From: Streptomyces sp. STR69
GTDB lineage: Bacteria > Actinomycetota > Actinomycetes > Streptomycetales > Streptomycetaceae
Direction: 5' to 3'
NCBI RefSeq assembly: GCF_024519455.1
Contig: NZ_JALJRY010000002.1
Span: 1-64,000 of the forward strand
DNA length: 64,000 bases
The position numbers were made by a program, and so were the translations under genes. Numbering within the stretch: the first letter of the stretch is position 1; each line of letters opens with the position of its first letter. Of the stretch, positions 43,579 to 51,694 are shown piece by piece. Under the pieces are notes generated by a model. That model saw nothing but the letters and a program-made list of their open reading frames with translations, made no database searches and was not told where the DNA came from.

Positions 43579-43646
43579 GAAAGGGCTTTCACAGCGTGGG
43601 GGTTGGTGATGATGCGAAATCTGACGCGGGTCTAGAAAGCGCTTGT
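43579..43646. promoter_or_regulatory. Two LacI-type operators between the RG lyase and RG acetylesterase genes
   Basis: GAAAGGGCTTTC (43579-43590; 5-bp perfect arms) and GAAAGCGCTTGT (43635-43646; core AAGCGCTT) lie 56 bp apart in the 187-bp divergent gap. The second core equals that upstream of the LacI gene at 24.1-25.2 kb, pointing to shared control of both rhamnogalacturonan genes. Confidence 0.55.
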
Positions 43647-43699
43647 CCGGAGCGGTACGGTCCACCGCCAGGCCATGTCGTCGGACGGAGGAGCCACGG

Positions 43700-44743
43700 A
43701 TGAGACGTTTCAACATCGCCCTGCTGGCCGCGGTGACACTGAGCACCGCCCTGTCGGCCGCACCCGCACAGGCCCACGACCGAAGGCCCCCGCTCGGCAT
43801 CGACAACTGCACCGCCACCGCCTGCCACTTCGACGTCCCGCCCGGCACCTACGACGTCACGGTCCGCCTCGGCGGCGAGTCGGCCGCGAGCACGGCGATC
43901 ACCGGCGAGACCCGCCGCTCCCTGCTCCCCGAGACGGCCACCGAGGCGGGCCGGACAGTCACCCGCAGCTTCACCGTGAACGTCCGCACCCCCGAGGGCG
44001 AACCCACCGGCCCCGACGGCGCCCCCGGCCTCGACCTCACCCTCGGCGGCACCGCCCCCGCACTCGCCGACATCAGGGTCACCCCCACCCGCCGTGCCCA
44101 CCAGATCATCCTGATCGGCGACTCCACGGTCTGCGACCAGCCGGGCGACCCGTATTCCGGCTGGGGCCAACAGCTCCCGCAGTTCCTGCGCAAGGGCGTC
44201 TCCGTCGCCAACTACGCCGATTCCGGGGAGAGTACGGTCACCTACCTGGAGAATCCCCTGCTCTGGGGGACGGTTGAGCCGCTGATCCACCCCGGTGACC
44301 TGGTCCTCGTCCAGCTCGCCCACAACGACAAGACGACCGACGAGGCCACCTACAGGGCGAACTTGGAAACCCTTGTAACGGGTATACGGGACATGGGCGG
44401 TCGTCCGGTTCTGGTGACACCGATCGTCCGACGCTGGTTCAATGCCGACGGCACACTGAACAACAACACAGCACTGCTGGTGAACGGACTCGGCGTGGAC
44501 CTGCCGGGCGTCATCCGCTCGGTCGCCGCCGCCGAGGGGGTAACACTGATCGATCTCACGGCGCAGACCAAGGCGCTGGTGGAATCGCTGGGAGTGGAAG
44601 GCTCCAAGGCGATCTATCTCTACAACGAGAAGAAGGACAACACGCACACCTCCGCGCACGGTGCCACGGTGTACGCGGGCCTGGTCCGCGACGCACTCGT
44701 CGCCCGGCATCTGCTGCCGGAGGACCGGGTACGGGTGGGTTGA
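43700..44743 (+). CDS. Secreted SGNH/GDSL rhamnogalacturonan acetylesterase
   Basis: 347 residues from ATG 43700 (RBS GGAGGAG). Signal peptide ends TALSAAPAQA. An N-terminal beta-sandwich (about 30-125) precedes the SGNH hydrolase domain: block I ILIGDSTVCDQ with the nucleophile Ser, the oxyanion Asn in LVQLAHNDKT, and the Asp/His pair in KKDNTHTSAHGA. This matches carbohydrate esterase family 12 rhamnogalacturonan acetylesterases. Removes acetyl groups from rhamnogalacturonan I, helping the divergently encoded PL4 lyase. A strong hairpin follows the stop. Confidence 0.9.
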   Translation: MRRFNIALLAAVTLSTALSAAPAQAHDRRPPLGIDNCTATACHFDVPPGTYDVTVRLGGESAASTAITGETRRSLLPETATEAGRTVTRSFTVNVRTPEGEPTGPDGAPGLDLTLGGTAPALADIRVTPTRRAHQIILIGDSTVCDQPGDPYSGWGQQLPQFLRKGVSVANYADSGESTVTYLENPLLWGTVEPLIHPGDLVLVQLAHNDKTTDEATYRANLETLVTGIRDMGGRPVLVTPIVRRWFNADGTLNNNTALLVNGLGVDLPGVIRSVAAAEGVTLIDLTAQTKALVESLGVEGSKAIYLYNEKKDNTHTSAHGATVYAGLVRDALVARHLLPEDRVRVG

Positions 44744-44756
44744 GACCCGAAAGACC

Positions 44757-44792
44757 CCTGGGGCGTTCCGACCGGAACCGGGGCGCCCCAGG
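44757..44792 (+). terminator. Hairpin terminator after the RG acetylesterase gene
   Basis: Perfect 9-bp stem CCTGGGGCG / CGCCCCAGG with an 18-nt loop that itself contains TTCCG-AC-CGGAA. It lies 13 bp past the stop and before the DUF2264 gene, so the latter probably has its own promoter or reads through partially. Confidence 0.6.
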
Positions 44793-44830
44793 CTTCACCC
44801 GCCGCACCCGTCGCCCGTGAGAGTGAGCCG

Positions 44831-46537
44831 ATGCAACTGCCCGCCGACGACCGCGAGTCGAGCCCCCGCACCGGCTACACCCGGGCCCACTGGGAGACGG
44901 CCGCCGACGCCCTCCTCGCCGCCGTGGAGCCCTACGCCACCGAGGACCGCGCGCTCTACCACCTCCCCGGCACCCACACCAGCTGGTCCGGCAGGCTCTC
45001 CGACGGCCTGGAGGGCTACGCCCGCACCCTCCTGCTGGCCGCCTTCCGCCGCGACGAAACGGCACTGGAACGCTACGCCGACGGGCTCGCCGCAGGAGTC
45101 GCGGGCGTCTGGCCCCGCATCGAGGACCGCAGTCAGCCCCTGGTCGAGGCGGCTTCGGTCGCCCTCGCCCTGCGCCTCACCCGCCCCCTCCTCTGGGACC
45201 GTCTCGACGAGCCCGTACGACAGCGCGCTGCGGCCTGGCTCGCCGACGCCCTCACCGCCGAACCCTGGCCCTGCAACTGGGAGTTGTTCCCCGTCACGGT
45301 CGGCGGCTTCCTTCAGGAGACCGGCCACGAACCCGACGCCTCCCGCAAGGCGATCGACCACGGCCTGGAACGCATCGAGCAGTGGTACGTCGGCGACGGC
45401 TGGTACACCGACGGCGACGGCCGCAAGTTCGACTACTACAACGGCTGGGCGATGCACCTCTACCCGGTCCTGCACGCCTGGCTCGCCGGCGACACCCGAC
45501 TCCTCGACCTCTACGGCGCCCGCCTGGAGCGCCATCTCGCCGACTACGCCCGCCTGTTCGGCGGCGACGGCGCGCCGATGCACCAGGGTCGCTCCCTCAC
45601 CTACCGCTTCGCGACGACGGCTCCGCTGTGGCTGGGCGCGCTCACGGGTCGTACGCCACTGTCGCCGGGGGAGACACGACGGCTGGCCTCCGGGGCGCTC
45701 CGCCATTTCCTCGACCGGGGCGCGGTGGACGACCGGGGACTGTTGAGTCTGGGCTGGCACGGCCCCAATGAGGCTGTCCTGCAAGGCTATTCGGGCCCCG
45801 CGTCCCCGTACTGGGCCAGCAAGGGTTTCCTCGGCCTGCTGCTCCCACCCGACCACGAGGTGTGGACGGCGGTCGAGGAACCGGCCCCGGCGGAGCGAAC
45901 CGACGCGGTCACCGCCATCGCCCCCGCCAACTGGCTGCTCCAGTCGACCGGTTCGGACGGCCTGGTCCGCCTCCACAACCACGGCAGCGAGGACGTCCGC
46001 TACGACCCGTACTACACACGCCTCGCCTACTCCACCGCCACGACGCCGTCGACGTCGTACGACAACAGCGTGTTCGTCGGCGGCGATCCGAGCCGTACGG
46101 ACATCGTGCCGTTGGGGGTGGGGGAGGGGTGGGTGGCCTCCCGGCACACTGCGGCTGCCGGGGCCCGGGTGACCAGCGTGGTGATGGCCGAGGGTGCGGT
46201 GGAGGTGCGGGCGCATCTGGTGGTGGGCGCGGCTGCCGGGACGCCGGTGCGGGTCACGGGGTGGTCGGCGGAGGACGGGCAGTGCGCCGAACTCCTCTCC
46301 CTGCACGGCCTGTTGGACGATGAGGGTGTCGTCGGTGACGGGCCCACCCTGTTCGTCGCCCTGGTCCGGCTCACCGCGGAGCCGGACCCCCGTCCCCTCG
46401 CGGAACTGGTGTCCGTGGAGGTCGACGGGGATCACGGCGTGTCCGTTCACTGGGCCGGCGGCAGGCGCATGAACTACCGGTTCACGGAGTCAGCCGGGCT
46501 GTCCGGAGGCTCGTGGCGGTCGGCGACGCCCCGTTGA
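44831..46537 (+). CDS. DUF2264-family protein (possible GH154-type glycosidase)
   Basis: 568 residues, no signal peptide. The first 340 residues are an all-helical toroid-like domain characteristic of DUF2264 (TAWGRLSDG-like TSWSGRLSDGLEGYAR, NWELFPVTVGGFLQETGH, GDGWYTDGDGRKFDYYNGWAMHLYP, PMHQGRSLTYRF). The C-terminal part is beta-rich. DUF2264 proteins occur in pectin and arabinogalactan loci and, as I recall, include GH154 beta-glucuronidases, which would fit removal of glucuronic acid after import. Convergently overlaps the next gene by 56 bp. Confidence 0.85.
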   Translation: MQLPADDRESSPRTGYTRAHWETAADALLAAVEPYATEDRALYHLPGTHTSWSGRLSDGLEGYARTLLLAAFRRDETALERYADGLAAGVAGVWPRIEDRSQPLVEAASVALALRLTRPLLWDRLDEPVRQRAAAWLADALTAEPWPCNWELFPVTVGGFLQETGHEPDASRKAIDHGLERIEQWYVGDGWYTDGDGRKFDYYNGWAMHLYPVLHAWLAGDTRLLDLYGARLERHLADYARLFGGDGAPMHQGRSLTYRFATTAPLWLGALTGRTPLSPGETRRLASGALRHFLDRGAVDDRGLLSLGWHGPNEAVLQGYSGPASPYWASKGFLGLLLPPDHEVWTAVEEPAPAERTDAVTAIAPANWLLQSTGSDGLVRLHNHGSEDVRYDPYYTRLAYSTATTPSTSYDNSVFVGGDPSRTDIVPLGVGEGWVASRHTAAAGARVTSVVMAEGAVEVRAHLVVGAAAGTPVRVTGWSAEDGQCAELLSLHGLLDDEGVVGDGPTLFVALVRLTAEPDPRPLAELVSVEVDGDHGVSVHWAGGRRMNYRFTESAGLSGGSWRSATPR

Positions 46538-48050
46538 GCGGGCTCGCGTAGGTCGGGGTGACCGGCGCGTACGCCCAGGTCAGAGTCCCGTTCTTCAGGA
46601 CCGCTATGTCACCGCTGATCCGGGCGCTCACCACCTTGTCCGCGCTCCGGAACCTGCCGTTCCAGTCGATGAGCCGCAGGTGGGTGCCCGTGAAGGTGCC
46701 GGTGCAGGTGCCGGCCGCGCACTTGGCGCCCTTCAGGGACTCCCAGGAGACCAGGAGGCGGTCCTTGCCGTAGGGCGCGATGTGCACGTTGACGTTCTCG
46801 GTGCCGGCCGCGCTGGTGAGGTAAATCGCCTTGCCGGGACCGGAGTTGCGGTTGGCCATGAAGGCGACGGCGACCTGGTGGGTGCTCGTCTTCGGGGTCA
46901 CCGTCCAGCCGCGTCCGCTGGAGTCGGCGGAGTTCTTCTTGGCCGAGGCGGCACCGCGGGAGGCGAAGGCGGTGGCGTACCGTCCGCTCGCCGACTTCAC
47001 CAGATCGCCCGTGCGGCCGGGGAAGGTACCACCGCAGTACCCCGCCCAGCACTGCTCGCGCTGCACGACCGGCGCCACGTCCGGGGCGCCGATCCCGGTG
47101 GAGACGAACAGGCCCGAGCGCCAGTCGTCGAAGCACAGGGAGGTGAAGGCGCCGGTGGTCTCCGCGTGCAGCGCGATGCCCTCGTTGTGGCTGCAGCCCC
47201 AGCTCCAACCACCGCTCAGCTTGGCCCCCTTGGCACTGATGTACGCCAGCTTGTCGCCGAAGTGGCCGTCCGCGAAACCGCCCGCGCCGTGGACCACGAA
47301 GTACGCGCCGTACTTGCTGCCGTTCCAGGTGAGTTGGCCGTCGAGACCGGGAGAGGTGTCGTTGGAGGCGGTGCCGGTGAGCTTGGTGCGGAAGGTCTGC
47401 TTGCCGTTCGTGTAGCGGATGATCGCGGCGGCCGTCTCCTTCCACTTGTTGGTGTCGGCCACGCGGGTGAGCAGCGCGAAGCCGTCGTTGTGCGCGACCA
47501 GACCGCCGACCTCCTTGGCGCCCTTGACGACCGTGTCGGCGCCCGAGCGCACTCCGGCGGCGTTCAGCGGGGTCACGTGAACGCCGTCCGCGGCGGGCCA
47601 GGCCACGCGCAGGGTGCCGTTGGGGGCCACGGCCGTGGATGTCCGGGTCCACTGGCGGGTGTTGTTGTAACCGGCCGTCAGATAGGGGAACTTGGCGGCG
47701 AGCGCCACCGTGGTGCTGGTCGGGGTGAGCGTGCCGGTCGCGGCGGTGGCGGCGGCCGGGGTCTTCGCGACCGCCTTCGGGGTGGTCTTCGCGGGGGAGG
47801 CGGCCGTGGTCGCCGTAGCGGCGGTGGACGCGGAGCCGTCCGCGCTGGCGCCGATGGACGGGGACGCGGATGTGGTCGTCCCGGCCGCGGTCGAGGTGCC
47901 GCTGTCGCTGTCGCCGCCGTTCGTCGCGGCGGTCGCGTACCACGCGCCGCCCAGCAGGGCCGCGACGGCGAGCGAGCCCGCGAGCGGCTTGCGGGCGATG
48001 CGGCGGCGGTCGCGGCGACGGTGCGAAGTGGTGCGTCTTGCGTTGGTCAT
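46482..48050 (-). CDS. Secreted protein of unknown function with Ala/Thr-rich linker
   Basis: 522 residues from ATG 48050. A basic N-terminus (RRRDRRRIARKPL), a hydrophobic stretch (AGSLAVAALLGGAWYATA) and a long Ser/Thr/Ala/Pro-rich linker (about 45-110) lead to a large beta-propeller-like domain with motifs such as GAYFVVHGAGGFADGHFGDK and HNEGIALHAETTGAF and several cysteines. No family recognised. Its start is abutted by the same 40-bp element as the pectinesterase, implying shared control. Its 3' end overlaps the DUF2264 gene by 56 bp. Confidence 0.78.
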   Translation of the reverse strand: MTNARRTTSHRRRDRRRIARKPLAGSLAVAALLGGAWYATAATNGGDSDSGTSTAAGTTTSASPSIGASADGSASTAATATTAASPAKTTPKAVAKTPAAATAATGTLTPTSTTVALAAKFPYLTAGYNNTRQWTRTSTAVAPNGTLRVAWPAADGVHVTPLNAAGVRSGADTVVKGAKEVGGLVAHNDGFALLTRVADTNKWKETAAAIIRYTNGKQTFRTKLTGTASNDTSPGLDGQLTWNGSKYGAYFVVHGAGGFADGHFGDKLAYISAKGAKLSGGWSWGCSHNEGIALHAETTGAFTSLCFDDWRSGLFVSTGIGAPDVAPVVQREQCWAGYCGGTFPGRTGDLVKSASGRYATAFASRGAASAKKNSADSSGRGWTVTPKTSTHQVAVAFMANRNSGPGKAIYLTSAAGTENVNVHIAPYGKDRLLVSWESLKGAKCAAGTCTGTFTGTHLRLIDWNGRFRSADKVVSARISGDIAVLKNGTLTWAYAPVTPTYASPLNGASPTATSLRTARLTP

Positions 48051-48087
48051 GCCCCCAAGTCGCCGCTCGCGCGACGGAGGTTGCCGC
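48048..48087 (-). promoter_or_regulatory. ECF-like promoter/start element of the 46482-48050 gene
   Basis: Coding-strand blocks GCGGCAACCTCCG and CGGCGACTTG, then GGGGGCATG. It aligns without gaps to 41791-41830 with 30 of 40 bases identical. The two conserved blocks hold while the central spacer differs, as expected for a promoter. Confidence 0.5.
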
Positions 48088-48108
48088 GCTGCCGGACGGA
48101 ATCTTCCG

Positions 48109-48196
48109 GAGCCGACCGGAGGTGAGACCGGAGCCGTCCGGAGGTGAGACCGGAGCCGTTCGGAGGTGAGACCGGCTTCGTCCGGAGGTGAGACCG
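48109..48196. repeat. Four tandem 22-bp repeats
   Basis: Units at 48109-48130, 48131-48152, 48153-48174 and 48175-48196 read approximately GAGCCGtCCGGAGGTGAGACCG; units 1-3 differ at one or two positions, and unit 4 varies more at its start. They lie 59 bp upstream of the secreted-protein start and about 95 bp before the Nudix gene. Unit length of about two helical turns would place each copy on the same DNA face. Confidence 0.85.
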
Positions 48197-48290
48197 GCTC
48201 CACAGCCAGGGCGGGCCGATCCTGGTACGTTGGATGCTTTCCTGGGTATCAGACCCTTTGGACTCATCTCCGGCGAGGGACCGAGGAACC

Positions 48291-48719
48291 ATGACCATGG
48301 ACCCCGGCGACAAGCGGCTGGCGGCTGCCGTCGTGATGGACGACGACGGGCGCGTGCTTCTGGTGCGCCGCAGCGCGACCGAGAGGTTCCTGCCCCGGGT
48401 GTGGGGCGTTCCCTGCGGGAAGCTGGAGCCGGACGAGCACCCCGAGGACGGTGCGCTGCGCGAGCTCAAGGAAGAGACCGGGCTCCTCGGCGAGATCGTC
48501 CGCAAGATCGGCGAGTCGTCCTTCGTCAGCGAGTACCAGGGCCGCGAGACCAAGAACTGGCAGGACAACTTCCTGATCAGGCCGCTGACGCTGCAGATCA
48601 CCCTCCCCGAGCCCGACCAGGCGTACCGCTGGCTCCGGCCGTCCGAGCTGGCCGCCTCCGGCCTCGACATCGACGCGTACAACCTGGACGTCGTACGACA
48701 GGCCCTCACGGACTTCTGA
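48291..48719 (+). CDS. Nudix hydrolase
   Basis: 142 residues from ATG 48291. The Nudix box is complete: GKLEPDEHPEDGALRELKEETGL fits Gx5Ex7REUxEExGU with a metal-binding REL-KEE cluster. Likely hydrolyses a nucleoside diphosphate linked to an unknown moiety; mutT-like N-terminal AAVVMDDDGRVLLVRRS. Start chosen at the ATG following GAGGAACC; a more upstream frame lacks a ribosome-binding site. Confidence 0.9.
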   Translation: MTMDPGDKRLAAAVVMDDDGRVLLVRRSATERFLPRVWGVPCGKLEPDEHPEDGALRELKEETGLLGEIVRKIGESSFVSEYQGRETKNWQDNFLIRPLTLQITLPEPDQAYRWLRPSELAASGLDIDAYNLDVVRQALTDF

Positions 48720-48735
48720 CAACTCCGCCAGGTCC

Positions 48736-49461
48736 TCACGAACTTCTGAGCGACTCCGCCAGAGCGTTCAACGCGCCCAGATAGTCCTTCACATCGAGCG
48801 GCACCTTCGCCACCGCGCCCGGATGCGGGCCCGCGGCCGTGAACACATCGGTGTGGCGCCGCCGTTCGGCCCCCGTCTCCAGGAACAGCGTCACGGTCGG
48901 TACGTCCGTGTCGCACCACGCCCGGTGCAGAGTGTTCGCCGGGAGGGCGTAGGCGCTGCCCGCCGCGTACTGCCCCACATGCGTCAGCCGCAACCGCGCC
49001 GGTCCCGCGGGCCGCAGCGTCCAGTCGGCACTGCGCCCGGCGAGGGACTCCTCGTACCGGTCCGCCGCGATCCCCCCGTCGCCGCGCGCCTCGTACAGCT
49101 CCATCGCGAGCCGGCCCCGGACCACGTAGGAGGCAAGCGGGGAGCGGTGGTTGTGGATGTCCTCCGTGCCGATCGCCGTCGCGTTGGGATGCCAGAGGTG
49201 CGCGCGCAGCATGTGCCGGGGGCCGCCGTCGATCAGCAACAGCTTGTCGAAACCCAGGACATGACGGTACGACAGCCCGGCGCAGTGCTCGGGATCGCCC
49301 TCCCCGGAGGCGAGTTCGGCCACCAGCTCCAACAGCCGCTCGGGAGAGCCCAGTTCGGCGATGACGGCACGGGCCGCGGTCACCGTCTCCTGGTCGGACA
49401 GGTCGCCGTCCAGCGCCTCGGTCAGCAGCCGTCGCGCCGCCAGGATCTGCCGACCACCCAT
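48736..49461 (-). CDS. Cupin-like protein of unknown function
   Basis: 241 residues from ATG 49461. The first 80 residues are helical (ILAARRLLTEALDGDLSDQETVTAARAVIAEL). The rest looks like a cupin barrel with IHNHRSPLASYVVRGRLAMELYE and PANTLHRAWC, giving His residues that could bind a metal as in cysteine dioxygenase-like cupins. No specific family assigned. It starts 22 bp after the stop of the membrane toroid-like gene in the same direction, so the two probably form an operon. Confidence 0.75.
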   Translation of the reverse strand: MGGRQILAARRLLTEALDGDLSDQETVTAARAVIAELGSPERLLELVAELASGEGDPEHCAGLSYRHVLGFDKLLLIDGGPRHMLRAHLWHPNATAIGTEDIHNHRSPLASYVVRGRLAMELYEARGDGGIAADRYEESLAGRSADWTLRPAGPARLRLTHVGQYAAGSAYALPANTLHRAWCDTDVPTVTLFLETGAERRRHTDVFTAAGPHPGAVAKVPLDVKDYLGALNALAESLRSS

Positions 49462-49483
49462 GCACTCACTCCCCAACTCGCCC

Positions 49484-50935
49484 TCACACCGGCCTCGTTC
49501 GAGTATCCGGCTGATACATCCATACGGCATGTGCGCGCAGCGCCGAAAGCCCCTGATAGGTCATCCAGATCGGCTGGCGCAGTTCCTCCGTCGTCGTGAA
49601 CATGGATCCGTCCCGGCTCCAGGACCAGATCCCGTCGGTCTGCGCCGCCCACACCGCGCCCGCCGCCCCGTTCAGCCGCTCCTGCCAGGCCTCCTCCAGG
49701 CCGTCCTGCCGGGCGATCTCCAGGGCACCCCGGGTGAGCAGGGCGCGCAGGATCCAGGACGCGGTGAAGTGCCGTACGTTCAGGACCTCGTGGTGCGAGG
49801 AGTCGTCCGGGTGGCGGCGGCGCACCTCCTCCCGCAGGTTCGCGAGATCGGCGCAGGCGTCGTGCGCGGTCGCCGGGCAGGCCAGCAGCCAGCGCACCTC
49901 GTCCTCGCGCGCCGCACGCTCCACCGGCCCCTCGCCAAGGACCCGGGCCGCCCGGTCCAGGGCGACCACGGCCTGCGCGGTGTGCACGGCGGAGGGCTGG
50001 GTGGGCTGCCGGACGACGGGTCGGTCCGGGTGCGCGGGCCACGGCAGCGCCGACAGCCGGTGGCTCCAGCAGCGGCGGTGCTGGCGCTGCGGGTCGGAGA
50101 GCGCGCCGTCGACCAGGGCGTCCCGCAGCACGGGAAGCGTCGGCGCGTCCGGTGCCGCGCGCAGCAGCCCCCGCATCACGGTGGTGACGACGTGGGTCAA
50201 CGCCCGCCCCGTACTGTCGAGTTCGGGCGTGAATCCGGCCTCGCAGCGCGCCACCTCGTCCGCCAGCCGCTCCCGCGAGGCTCCCGCCCGGGCCAGTGCG
50301 CCCAGCACCATCGCGGTGACCTCAGGGCGGGCCACCGCGCCCTGCGAACGGGCCGACCAGCCGCCGCCCTGCAGCCGTAGCCGCCACAGTGTGTCGATGA
50401 GATCGCCGGTGTGCAGCCGTCCGTCCGGCACGCCCAGGTCCAGCACGATGTGCAGGCCGTACGCCGTGGCCAGCGAGGTCGGCCGGGCCGGGCCGTCCAG
50501 CTCCTGGAGGGAGTGCGGCCACCCGATGAGACGGCCGCGCACCGGGTCGTCGACCTCGGAGACCTGGGCGACGAGGGCGTCGTAGGCGGAACCGAACACC
50601 TCCGGCAGCGGGCCGGGGACGGCCGGTGCCGGGGGAGCGGGGGCGGTGAGCGGTGACGGTCCGGTCGTGCGGGCGCGGAGCAGGGCCGCCGCGAGCCAGG
50701 TCATGCCGGCCGTGGCGAGGCCGCTCAGCCCGGAGATCAGATACTTCGCCGGTGCTCCGTCGATCGAGTCGGGCAGCACCTCGAACAGGAACTGGAACAC
50801 CGCGTATCCGGCGGCCACACATCCGAACCGGCCCAGCCAGCCTACGAACCGGGCCGGCGGACTCCCGCCCTGCGGTACCGGACCGGGCGCTCCCGGCGCT
50901 CTCAAGGGACCACGTCCCAGCTGCTGTTGAGACAA
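49484..50935 (-). CDS. Membrane-anchored alpha-helical (toroid-like) protein
   Basis: 483 residues. Two N-terminal membrane helices (about 28-54 and 66-87) precede a Pro/Ala linker and a large helical domain with repeated hydrophobic patterns (ALVAQVSEVDD, AYGLHIVLDLGV, LIDTLWRLRLQGGGWSARSQG, EVTAMVLGALARAG, ILRALLTRGALEIAR, AVWAAQTDGIWSWSRDGS). The QGGGW and DGIWSW segments are reminiscent of prenyltransferase/squalene-cyclase alpha/alpha toroids, but catalytic DxDD or QW spacing is not convincing. Function unknown; co-oriented with the cupin gene. Confidence 0.75.
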   Translation of the reverse strand: MSQQQLGRGPLRAPGAPGPVPQGGSPPARFVGWLGRFGCVAAGYAVFQFLFEVLPDSIDGAPAKYLISGLSGLATAGMTWLAAALLRARTTGPSPLTAPAPPAPAVPGPLPEVFGSAYDALVAQVSEVDDPVRGRLIGWPHSLQELDGPARPTSLATAYGLHIVLDLGVPDGRLHTGDLIDTLWRLRLQGGGWSARSQGAVARPEVTAMVLGALARAGASRERLADEVARCEAGFTPELDSTGRALTHVVTTVMRGLLRAAPDAPTLPVLRDALVDGALSDPQRQHRRCWSHRLSALPWPAHPDRPVVRQPTQPSAVHTAQAVVALDRAARVLGEGPVERAAREDEVRWLLACPATAHDACADLANLREEVRRRHPDDSSHHEVLNVRHFTASWILRALLTRGALEIARQDGLEEAWQERLNGAAGAVWAAQTDGIWSWSRDGSMFTTTEELRQPIWMTYQGLSALRAHAVWMYQPDTRTRPV

Positions 50936-51036
50936 GTCGCGCTCCCTCCCCCCAGGGTGGCACGTGGCATTCGCGAAGCTTCCAGTCTAAGTGGTCAGGG
51001 ATGCGCCTGTGGTGTGGACCGGAACGAGCGTCTCCG

Positions 51037-51618
51037 TCAGTCGGCCGCGGCCTCCCGGGGCCAGTGCGTCAGGGCCATGTGCAGCGCGTCGACCACCCGC
51101 TCCCACGACCGCTGAACATCACGCGGCGCGCCGAAGCCGCCGGTGGACTCCAGGGCGCAGTAGCCGTGGAACGTACTGCGCAACAGGCGTACGGCGTCGG
51201 TGAGATCGGGTTCCTCCAGGCCGTAGGCGCGCAGCAGGCCGTAGGTGAGCTCGGCGGTGCGCCGGAGGGCGGGGGAGGCGGCGACCAGGGTCTGGTCGAT
51301 ACGGATCTGGGTGGCCGCGTACCGGCCCGGGTGCGCCAGGGCGTAGGCACGGTAGGCGTCGGCGAACGCGGCCAGCGCGTCCCGGCCGGAGCGGCCCGCA
51401 ACGGCGACGGCGATACCGTCGATCAGCTCGCCGCCCGCGAGGAACGCGACCCGGGTGCGCAGGTCCTGGAGGTTCCTGACGTGCGAGTACAGGCTCGCGT
51501 CCTTCACGCCGAAGCCGCGGGCCAGCGCGGACAGACTGACGTTCTCGAAGCCGACCTCGTCGGCGAGGTCGGCCGCCGCCGCCACGACGCGGTCGGCGGT
51601 GAGTCCCGCACGCGGCAC
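51037..51618 (-). CDS. TetR-family transcriptional regulator
   Basis: 193 residues from GTG 51618, behind GGAGAGGTGG. Helix-turn-helix SLSALARGFGVKDASLYSHVRNLQDLRTRV, with a C-terminal domain of the WHG type (SGRDALAAFADAYRAYALAHPGRYAA ... STFHGYCALESTGGF). Divergent from an ABC-2-like membrane protein gene across a 76-bp gap with a palindromic site, the typical arrangement of a repressor controlling an efflux-related gene. Confidence 0.92.
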   Translation of the reverse strand: MPRAGLTADRVVAAAADLADEVGFENVSLSALARGFGVKDASLYSHVRNLQDLRTRVAFLAGGELIDGIAVAVAGRSGRDALAAFADAYRAYALAHPGRYAATQIRIDQTLVAASPALRRTAELTYGLLRAYGLEEPDLTDAVRLLRSTFHGYCALESTGGFGAPRDVQRSWERVVDALHMALTHWPREAAAD

Positions 51619-51645
51619 GGTGCACCACCTCTCCTCTGACCTGCG

Positions 51646-51678
51646 GTAACTGGAGACCCTAGGACAATAGCCAGTAAC
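51646..51678. promoter_or_regulatory. Candidate TetR operator in the divergent gap
   Basis: GTAACTGG (51646-51653) and CCAGTAAC (51671-51678) form an inverted repeat (7 of 8 positions) centred on a CCTAGG palindrome (51658-51663). It lies 17-49 bp upstream of the transporter start and 28-60 bp upstream of the TetR start, suiting control of both. Confidence 0.5.
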
Positions 51679-51694
51679 AAGAGGAGTGCTCCGC

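Noticed and set aside
48109..48196. Possible CRISPR array
   Set aside because: The 22-bp units are directly adjacent with no spacers and no cas genes are nearby.
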